This document shows, in pieces, positions 1 through 4,242 of a DNA stretch of 5,681 nt; within the stretch, counting starts at the first letter, position 1, and every line of letters begins with the position of its first letter. The notes beneath the pieces are model-generated. The model saw nothing but the letters and a program-made list of their open reading frames with translations, searched no databases and had not been told where the DNA came from. The stretch lies in assembly GCA_024404295.1 (NCBI GenBank), contig JAKSQE010000090.1, positions 1 to 5,681 of the forward strand, written 5' to 3'. Both the position numbers and the translations under genes were made by a program. Source of the DNA: Oscillibacter sp. GTDB lineage: Bacteria; Bacillota; Clostridia; Oscillospirales; Oscillospiraceae.

Positions 1-32
1 GTCTGCAAGACTTCCTCAGCAAGGTTCTTTAA
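1..32 (+). CDS. possible 3' end of an upstream gene (partial)
   Basis: Reading from base 3 gives LQDFLSKVL followed by TAA at 30-32, a plausible amphipathic C-terminal tail. A strong intrinsic terminator begins about ten bases after that stop, as expected for the end of a + strand gene. Only nine residues are visible, so no product can be named. A second frame stops at 41-43 (TGA) and is an alternative, but it would put the stop inside the terminator stem. The existence of an upstream + strand gene is well supported by the terminator; the choice of frame is tentative. Confidence 0.4.
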   Translation, partial: LQDFLSKVL

Positions 33-42
33 TTGCATTATG

Positions 43-79
43 AAAGCTGCCGAAGGGGATCTCCTTCGGCAGCTTTTTT
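43..79 (+). terminator. rho-independent terminator of the upstream gene
   Basis: Bases 43-56 pair perfectly with 63-76 (14 bp, GC-rich core GCTGCCGAAGG) around a six-base loop. The 3' arm runs into six T residues (74-79). This is a textbook intrinsic terminator for transcription arriving from the left, and it insulates the transporter operon from the upstream gene. Confidence 0.93.
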
Positions 80-240
80 GTCCAACTTTACACTTGATTC
101 CTTCTCGCTAAGCTCCCCATCCCCTTTTGGGGTGTGTCAGAAATACCTTGCGACCCATTTCCCAATTTTTTACTAAAATTAAACTTTAGTTATACGATTA
201 CGTCGTTATTTCCCAACATTTCTGAAATTCGGTTATTATT

Positions 241-290
241 GTAGAAAAGTTCTTTTTTTGAATCGTTGACACTCTTCAACTTTTCTCTAC
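241..290. repeat. imperfect inverted repeat in the operon upstream region
   Basis: AGAAAAGTT at 243-251 is the exact reverse complement of AACTTTTCT at 278-286. The match extends to GTAG (241-244) and CTAC (287-290) if a two-base bulge is allowed. The 26-base interval contains seven T residues and TTGACA. It lies about 60 bases upstream of the proposed -35 box, so it could be a spaced regulator-binding site. It is AT-rich, so a chance match is also possible. Confidence 0.35.
258..271 (+). promoter_or_regulatory. possible cre-like (CcpA) site
   Basis: TTGAATCGTTGACA matches the catabolite-responsive element consensus TGWAANCGNTNWCA at all positions except the second and third, and keeps the central CG. 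It lies about 80 bases upstream of the proposed promoter of a sugar-transport operon, where carbon catabolite control would make sense. One such near-match in AT-rich DNA is weak evidence, the two half-sites are poorly symmetric, and the distance from the promoter is larger than usual for direct repression. TTGACA at 266-271 could equally be read as a stray -35 box. Confidence 0.25.
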
Positions 291-350
291 ACGCTTTATA
301 CAAAACCAACAGCTTATTTCTGTAATACATGCTATATTTTATGAAATTTG

Positions 351-378
351 TTGACTATCACGCTTTTTATATGATAAT
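351..378 (+). promoter_or_regulatory. sigma-A-type promoter of the transporter operon
   Basis: A -35 box TTGACT (351-356, five of six consensus) and a -10 box GATAAT (373-378, five of six) are separated by 16 bases. Transcription would start near 385, giving a leader of roughly 58 bases before the ATG at 443. It is the best promoter match in the upstream region and faces the first gene of the operon. The alternative -10 TATGAT (370-375) would leave too short a spacer. Confidence 0.7.
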
Positions 379-429
379 ATTGCTATGGTAATTGAGTGTG
401 ATTTCCACATTCAAACCGAATTTTCAAAA

Positions 430-435
430 AGGAGA
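430..435 (+). promoter_or_regulatory. ribosome binding site of the substrate-binding protein
   Basis: AGGAGA ends seven bases before the ATG at 443. It decides the start: the open frame extends back to a TTG at 392, but that extension would put 17 residues in front of a perfect lipoprotein signal peptide and has no ribosome binding site. Confidence 0.85.
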
Positions 436-442
436 AATTGAA

Positions 443-1417
443 ATGAAGAAGTTCCTTGCACTGGCCCTGGCTCTGGTCATGGCCCTGTCTCTGGTTGCTT
501 GCGGCAGCAAGCCCGCAGAGACCCCCAACACCGATGCTCCCGCTACCGAGGAGCCCGCTGGCGACATCGAGATCGCTGTCGTCCTGAAGACCCTGGCCTC
601 CGAGTACTGGGGCTACGTAAAGAATGGCTGCGACGCTGCTGCTGCTGAGCTGGGCGTTAAGGTCACCGTTGTTGGCCCCGGCGCTGAGAGTGATATCGAG
701 GGTCAGGTTGCTATGATCGAGCAGCAGATCGGCGCTGGCTGCGATGCCATCGTCTGCGCTCCCAACGATGCCGGCGCTGCTGGCAACGCTCTGCAGGCTG
801 CTATCGATGCCGGCACTCCCGTTCTGGCTGTTGATACCAACGTTGGAATCGCTGGTCAGACCTCTTTCGTCGGCACCATGAACGATGAGGCTGCATATCA
901 GGGCGGCATCTGGGCCATCGACAAGCTGGGCACCGACATCGGCGCTGTCATCATCTATGGCCAGGAGGGTGATAACACCTCCAACCTGCGTCGTGCTGGT
1001 TACGAGAAGGCTTGCGCTGAGAAGGGCGTTGAGGTCCTGGCTGCTCTGTCCGGTCAGAACACCACCGACGGCGCTACCAAGACCATGGAGGACCTGCTGT
1101 CTGCTCACGGCGATAAGATCAAGGTTGTCTTCTGCCACAACGACGATACCGCTATCGGCGCTATGAACGCTTGCAAGTCTGCTGGCGTTGAGGACATCAC
1201 CATTGTTGGTTTCGACGGCAACAAGTCCGCTGTCGAGCTGATCATGGCTGGCGAGACCGTTAAGGCTACCGTCGCTCAGCAGCCCTATGCTATGGGTTAC
1301 GAGGTCGTGAAGGCCGCTGTTGCTGCCGTTAAGGGCGAGAAGGTTGAGGAGGTCATCTCCGCTCCCGTTATGGTCGTTGACGCTGACAACGCTGCTGATT
1401 ATCTGGCAAGCCTGTAA
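443..1417 (+). CDS. ABC sugar transporter substrate-binding lipoprotein (periplasmic-binding-protein-like, ribose/allose type)
   Basis: This 324-residue protein is the extracellular sugar receptor of the importer encoded downstream. Residues 1-19 are a lipoprotein signal peptide (MKKF, then an Ala/Leu-rich core) ending in the lipobox LVAC, with Cys20 as the lipidated residue. A Pro/Thr/Glu-rich tether (about 22-41) leads into a two-lobe fold of the Peripla_BP_4 (RbsB-like) family from about 42 to the end. Family landmarks are visible: the first strand AVVLKTL (45-51), the aromatic pair Tyr55-Trp56, APND (106-109), the hinge-side VDTN (130-133), Arg183/Arg184, CHNDD (231-235), GFDGN (256-260) and VAQQP (277-281). 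By comparison with ribose- and allose-binding proteins, Asp131, Arg183 or 184, Asn233, Asp258 and Gln279 fall at sugar-contacting positions. The Arg that follows the pocket Asp in ribose binders is Thr132 here. Lys49 in LKTL resembles the allose binder. The substrate is therefore probably a monosaccharide but not identified. Codons are strongly biased (CTG, GCT, GCC, AAG), as in highly expressed genes. It is first in the operon, and a 14-bp hairpin follows the gene. Confidence 0.95.
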   Translation: MKKFLALALALVMALSLVACGSKPAETPNTDAPATEEPAGDIEIAVVLKTLASEYWGYVKNGCDAAAAELGVKVTVVGPGAESDIEGQVAMIEQQIGAGCDAIVCAPNDAGAAGNALQAAIDAGTPVLAVDTNVGIAGQTSFVGTMNDEAAYQGGIWAIDKLGTDIGAVIIYGQEGDNTSNLRRAGYEKACAEKGVEVLAALSGQNTTDGATKTMEDLLSAHGDKIKVVFCHNDDTAIGAMNACKSAGVEDITIVGFDGNKSAVELIMAGETVKATVAQQPYAMGYEVVKAAVAAVKGEKVEEVISAPVMVVDADNAADYLASL

Positions 1418-1452
1418 TTTTCTTTTAGAAAATTTCATTGTCGCTAAATGAA
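1416..1452 (+). other. two small AT-rich hairpins at the stop codon of the binding-protein gene
   Basis: AATTTTCT (1416-1423) pairs with AGAAAATT (1427-1434) over a three-base loop. Immediately after it, TTCATT (1434-1439) pairs with AATGAA (1447-1452) over a seven-base loop. The first overlaps the TAA stop. Both are weak, and could form alternatively to each other since they share base 1434. They precede the much stronger hairpin at 1459-1490. Confidence 0.35.
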
Positions 1453-1458
1453 GAAACC

Positions 1459-1493
1459 GAAATGGCGGCAGGACTACCTGCCGCCATTTCTTT
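1459..1493 (+). terminator. intercistronic hairpin: partial terminator or mRNA-stabilising element
   Basis: Bases 1459-1472 pair without mismatch with 1477-1490 (14 bp, core ATGGCGGCAGG) around the loop ACTA. The 3' arm ends in TTTC and is followed by TTTA, a short, interrupted U-tract. It sits 41 bases after the binding-protein stop and about 95 bases before the ATPase start, with no convincing new promoter between. In binding-protein-dependent importers such a structure commonly keeps receptor mRNA abundant relative to the membrane components, through partial termination or protection from 3' decay. Which of the two applies cannot be decided from sequence. Confidence 0.75.
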
Positions 1494-1532
1494 ATCAATC
1501 CCCTTTGTTCCCGCACGAATAATATAGAGAAG

Positions 1533-1567
1533 GTTTCCCTCCAACAGGGAAACTCCTGAAATCAGGA
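1533..1567 (+). other. tandem hairpins in the leader of the ATPase gene
   Basis: GTTTCCCT (1533-1540) pairs with AGGGAAAC (1546-1553) over a five-base loop. Directly abutting it, TCCTG (1554-1558) pairs with CAGGA (1563-1567) over a four-base loop. Nine bases separate the second hairpin from the GAGG ribosome binding site at 1577-1580. They are followed by no T-run, so they are not terminators. They could protect a processed downstream mRNA 5' end or tune translation. Confidence 0.45.
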
Positions 1568-1587
1568 AGCAAAAGCGAGGTAATCCA

Positions 1588-3090
1588 ATGAGCGAATATG
1601 TAGTCGAACTGAAAAATATTACCAAACGTTTTCCTGGTGTCGTCGCAATGAAGAATATGTCCATCGGCATCAAGCCCGGCGAGATTCATGGCTTGATCGG
1701 TGAGAACGGAGCAGGTAAATCTACTCTGATCAAAGTTCTGACCGGTGTACATATGCCTGAGGAAGGTGAAATTTTTGTTGACGGTCAGAAGCTCGTCTTC
1801 AAAAACCCTGTCCAGGCTCGCGAAGCAGGCATTGCCTGCGTGTATCAGGAGCTGAACATTGTTAAGCAGCTGCCTGTTACCGACAATGTGTTTATGGGTC
1901 GCTCCATCAAGAAAGGTCTTCTGTTGGACTATCCCAGAATGCATCAGGAAGCAAAGGATGCTCTCACAAGTCTCGGTCACCCTGAAATTGATGTCAAGAT
2001 GGAGTGCGGTAAGCTTGGTGTTGGTCTGCAGCAGATGGTAGAGATCGCTAAGGCAGTCTCTCTGGATGCAAAGCTGATCATCATGGACGAGCCCACTTCC
2101 TCTCTGGGCAAAGAGGAAATTGCTCAGCTGATGGAGACCGTCCGCGGTCTGAAGGCAAAGGGCATCGCAATCCTTTTTGTCTCTCATAAATTGGAAGAGT
2201 TGTTTGAACTGTGCGATCGCGTAACGGTTATGCGCGACGGTGAGCACATTATCACCAAGGACATTGGCGAGCTGACAGAGGATTCTCTGATCAACGCAAT
2301 GGTCGGTCGTACGCTGGATAACCTGTATCCCAAGGAGTTTGGTGTCAAGGGCGATGTGTGGCTGGAAGCCAAAAACATCAACGAGGCCGGCGTCCTGCAC
2401 GATGTGAGCTTCAAGGCTCACGCCGGTCAGATCACCGGTTTCGCCGGTCTGGTTGGCGCAGGTCGTACGGAAACCATGCGTGCCATCTTCGGCGCTGACA
2501 AGATCGACAGCGGCGAGATTTATGTCAAGGGTGAGAAAGTCACCATCAAGGCTCCTAAGGATGCAATCAATCGTAAGATCGCATTCCTGACGGAAGACCG
2601 TAAGGGTCAGGGTCTGGTTCTGTCTTTGGACTGCCGTACCAACCTGATTCTGGCAAATATGAAGGGCTTCTCCAATGGTCCTTTCCTGGACAGTGCTCGC
2701 ATTGAGAAGGCTGGTCTGGAAAACATTGAGGCTCTGAAGATCAAGACTCCCTCTCTGGACGGTATTGTCGGTCAGCTGTCCGGCGGTAACCAGCAGAAAG
2801 TGGTTATCGGTAAGTGGGTCAACATTGATGCTGATATCTTCATCTTCGATGAACCCACCCGTGGTATCGACGTTGGCGCTAAGATCGAGGTTTATCGTGT
2901 TATGAATGACCTGGTCAAAGCCGGCAAGTGCGTCATCATGGTCTCCTCTGAGTTGCCCGAAATTCTGGCAATGAGCGACCATGTGGTGGTCATGCGCGGT
3001 GGCCGTGTAATGGCAAACATCGAGCGTGATACAGAGCATTTCAATTCCGAAGACATTATGAAAGCCGCCTGGGGAGGAGAATTAGACTAA
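1588..3090 (+). CDS. sugar ABC transporter ATP-binding protein, double-domain RbsA/MglA/AlsA type
   Basis: This 500-residue cytoplasmic ATPase energises the importer. Its length is normal for the fused two-domain family. Domain 1 (about 5-240) has Walker A GENGAGKST (38-46), Q-loop Gln87 in YQEL, Walker B LIIMDEP (163-169) with Glu168, and switch His200 in VSHK. Domain 2 (about 255-498) has the family's degenerate Walker A, GLVGAGRTE (287-295), without the usual Lys, then TEDRK (335-339), a canonical signature LSGGNQQK (397-404), Walker B IFIFDEPTRGIDVG (417-430), and SSE (453-455) in place of the switch His. The domain 1 signature reads LGVGLQQMVEIAKA (143-156), with Gly where most relatives have Ser and Leu where they have Gln. 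Start: ATG at 1588 with GAGG seven bases upstream. The gene lies 170 bases after the binding-protein gene and one base before the permease gene, so it pairs with both. Family assignment is secure; the sugar is not known. Confidence 0.97.
   Translation: MSEYVVELKNITKRFPGVVAMKNMSIGIKPGEIHGLIGENGAGKSTLIKVLTGVHMPEEGEIFVDGQKLVFKNPVQAREAGIACVYQELNIVKQLPVTDNVFMGRSIKKGLLLDYPRMHQEAKDALTSLGHPEIDVKMECGKLGVGLQQMVEIAKAVSLDAKLIIMDEPTSSLGKEEIAQLMETVRGLKAKGIAILFVSHKLEELFELCDRVTVMRDGEHIITKDIGELTEDSLINAMVGRTLDNLYPKEFGVKGDVWLEAKNINEAGVLHDVSFKAHAGQITGFAGLVGAGRTETMRAIFGADKIDSGEIYVKGEKVTIKAPKDAINRKIAFLTEDRKGQGLVLSLDCRTNLILANMKGFSNGPFLDSARIEKAGLENIEALKIKTPSLDGIVGQLSGGNQQKVVIGKWVNIDADIFIFDEPTRGIDVGAKIEVYRVMNDLVKAGKCVIMVSSELPEILAMSDHVVVMRGGRVMANIERDTEHFNSEDIMKAAWGGELD
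3073..3079 (+). promoter_or_regulatory. ribosome binding site of the permease inside the ATPase gene
   Basis: GGAGGAG lies within the last codons of the ATPase gene, 12 bases before the permease ATG at 3092, a longer spacing than typical. The ATPase TAA (3088-3090) is between them, one base from the ATG. This suggests that ribosomes finishing the ATPase reinitiate on the permease. Confidence 0.7.
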
Positions 3091-3091
3091 T

Positions 3092-4120
3092 ATGAAAAAG
3101 AAAAGTTCTGCAAAAGAGCTCCTGCAGAAGCTCGGCACTCTGATGGCTCTGTTTATTCTGGTCATCATTTTCTGCATTACGATGCCCGACAAGTTCCCCA
3201 AGATCAACAACATCATGAACATTCTGAAGCAGGCTTCTATCAACTGCTTGATCGCTTCCGGTATGCTGTGTGCTCTGATCACCGCCGGTATCGACCTGTC
3301 TGTTGGTTCTAACTGTGTGCTCTGCACCTGCTTCATCGGTGTTCTGGTTGAGCGTTTCGGCCTGACCAATCCCGTTGTCTTGGCTATCGCAGGTCTGGCA
3401 ATCAGCACTCTGTGCGGTACCTTTAACGGCTTGCTGCTGACCCGTCTGGATCTGCCCCATCCCTTCGTTTCTACCATGGGTATGAAGAACGTTCTGCTGG
3501 GTACTGCACTGGTCATCACCGGTTCCAAGTCCATCGGCTTCACCGGCAAGGGTGTTGATTCCCTGATGTGGATCGGTGGCGCTTCCCTGTTCCAGACTCG
3601 TGATGCTGCCGGTAAGGTTGCCTTCCCCGGCATCCCCGTCAGCTTCATCCTGGTTCTGGTTGTGTACGTGATCTTCGACATCTTCCTGAAGAAGTCTGCT
3701 CTGGGTCGTCAGATCTATTGCTGCGGTGGTAACCCCGAGGCTGCTCGTCTGTCCGGTATCCCCGCAAAGAACGTTCTGACCTTTGTTTATGCTCTGTCCG
3801 GCTTCATGGCTGGTATGGCTGGTGTTGTTTCTGTTGGTCGTCTGGCTTCCGCTAACGCCAACTCCGGTGCTACTTACGATAACGACGCTATCGCTGCTTG
3901 TATCGTCGGTGGTGCTTCCTTCACCGGTGGTAAGGGTACCATTTGGGGCACCCTGATCGGCGCCATGATCATGGCTGTTATCCGTAACGGTCTGAACCTG
4001 ATGGGCGCTTCTAACGATGTTCAGTACATCGTGATCGGCGGCGTTATCATCCTGGCTGTTACCATCGACGTTGTTCGTAACAAGATGGAAGCCAAGGCTC
4101 GCAAGATGGCTGCTGTCTAA
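3092..4120 (+). CDS. sugar ABC transporter permease, RbsC/AlsC type
   Basis: This 342-residue inner-membrane protein (BPD_transp_2 family) would form the translocation channel, normally as a dimer. After a basic N-terminus (MKKKSSAK), hydrophobic segments lie at roughly 15-31, 49-66, 70-87, 95-117, 125-144, 183-199, 229-250, 265-276, 284-298 and 312-328. Family hallmarks are GIDLSVGS (66-73), the cytoplasmic coupling loop containing LGRQIYCCGGNPEAARLSGI (204-223), DAIAACIVGG (265-274), and GGKGTIWGTLIGA (279-291), followed by NGLNLMG (299-305). These match the E. coli ribose permease RbsC pattern closely. The protein is slightly longer than RbsC (321 residues), mostly through an enlarged extracytoplasmic loop at about 145-182. 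It ends in a basic tail (NKMEAKARK). It follows the ATPase gene by one base and is the last gene of the operon, with a terminator hairpin 13 bases after its stop. Function as the partner of the two upstream proteins is inferred from operon and family; the sugar is unknown. Confidence 0.96.
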   Translation: MKKKSSAKELLQKLGTLMALFILVIIFCITMPDKFPKINNIMNILKQASINCLIASGMLCALITAGIDLSVGSNCVLCTCFIGVLVERFGLTNPVVLAIAGLAISTLCGTFNGLLLTRLDLPHPFVSTMGMKNVLLGTALVITGSKSIGFTGKGVDSLMWIGGASLFQTRDAAGKVAFPGIPVSFILVLVVYVIFDIFLKKSALGRQIYCCGGNPEAARLSGIPAKNVLTFVYALSGFMAGMAGVVSVGRLASANANSGATYDNDAIAACIVGGASFTGGKGTIWGTLIGAMIMAVIRNGLNLMGASNDVQYIVIGGVIILAVTIDVVRNKMEAKARKMAAV

Positions 4121-4133
4121 TCTGTACTTTACC

Positions 4134-4180
4134 AAGTGGTCCGGTATGTCATTGGCATACCGGACCACTTCTATTGTTCT
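4134..4180 (+). terminator. terminator of the transporter operon
   Basis: Bases 4134-4148 pair perfectly with 4156-4170 (15 bp, containing GTGGTCCGG) around the loop TCATTGG. The 3' arm is followed by CTATTGTTCT, a T-rich but interrupted tail. On the opposite strand there is no T-run, so this hairpin mainly serves the + strand operon. The second hairpin at 4188-4221 probably backs it up. Confidence 0.8.
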
Positions 4181-4182
4181 AT

Positions 4183-4236
4183 GGAAAAAGCGGTCTCAGG
4201 ATTCATTTCCCGAGACCGCTTGCTTATTGTTTTTTT
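4183..4236 (-). terminator. bidirectional terminator between convergent genes
   Basis: AAGCGGTCTC (4188-4197) pairs with GAGACCGCTT (4212-4221), extended by two G-C pairs beyond one A-C mismatch, around an eight-base loop. Read on the - strand, the stem passes straight into TTTTT then CC (4184-4190), a classic terminator 22 bases after the acyl-CoA synthetase stop. Read on the + strand, it is followed by GCTTATTG and then seven T residues (4230-4236), so it can also catch read-through from the transporter operon. Confidence 0.85.
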
Positions 4237-4242
4237 ACTGAA

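Larger units (their letters stand above)
81..350. other. AT-rich non-coding upstream region
   Basis: About 270 bases between the upstream terminator and the operon promoter contain no convincing reading frame with a ribosome binding site. The composition is T-rich on the + strand and clearly different from the genes around it. I recognise no riboswitch or structured RNA family here. The visible content is an imperfect inverted repeat (241-290), a possible cre-like site (258-271), and a short repeat, CACGCTTT followed by TATA, near 290-300 that recurs inside the promoter spacer at 359-371. It is most simply read as the regulatory region of the sugar-transport operon. Confidence 0.6.

Noticed and set aside
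266..300. TTGACA (266-271) as the -35 box of an upstream promoter
   Set aside because: It matches the -35 consensus perfectly, but no acceptable -10 box lies 16-18 bases downstream. TTTATA at 295-300 is 23 bases away.
81..350. Riboswitch or small RNA in the long upstream region
   Set aside because: No known riboswitch core or stable multi-stem fold was recognised, and most of it lies upstream of the proposed transcription start.
392..442. Upstream TTG start at 392 for the receptor gene
   Set aside because: It would add 17 residues ahead of a perfect lipoprotein signal peptide and has no ribosome binding site; ATG at 443 has AGGAG at proper spacing.
885..1166. 93-codon + strand frame inside the receptor gene
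   Set aside because: Arg/Ser/Thr-rich out-of-frame shadow with no ribosome binding site.
1505..1525. Separate promoter for the ATPase gene (TTGTTC with AATAAT or TAATAT)
   Set aside because: The spacing between the two boxes is far too short and no alternative -35 lies at the right distance from the AT-rich stretch.
1495..3039. 514-codon antisense frame opposite the ATPase
   Set aside because: It is the mirror of a well-supported gene, has no recognisable domain and has low-complexity composition set by the sense codons.
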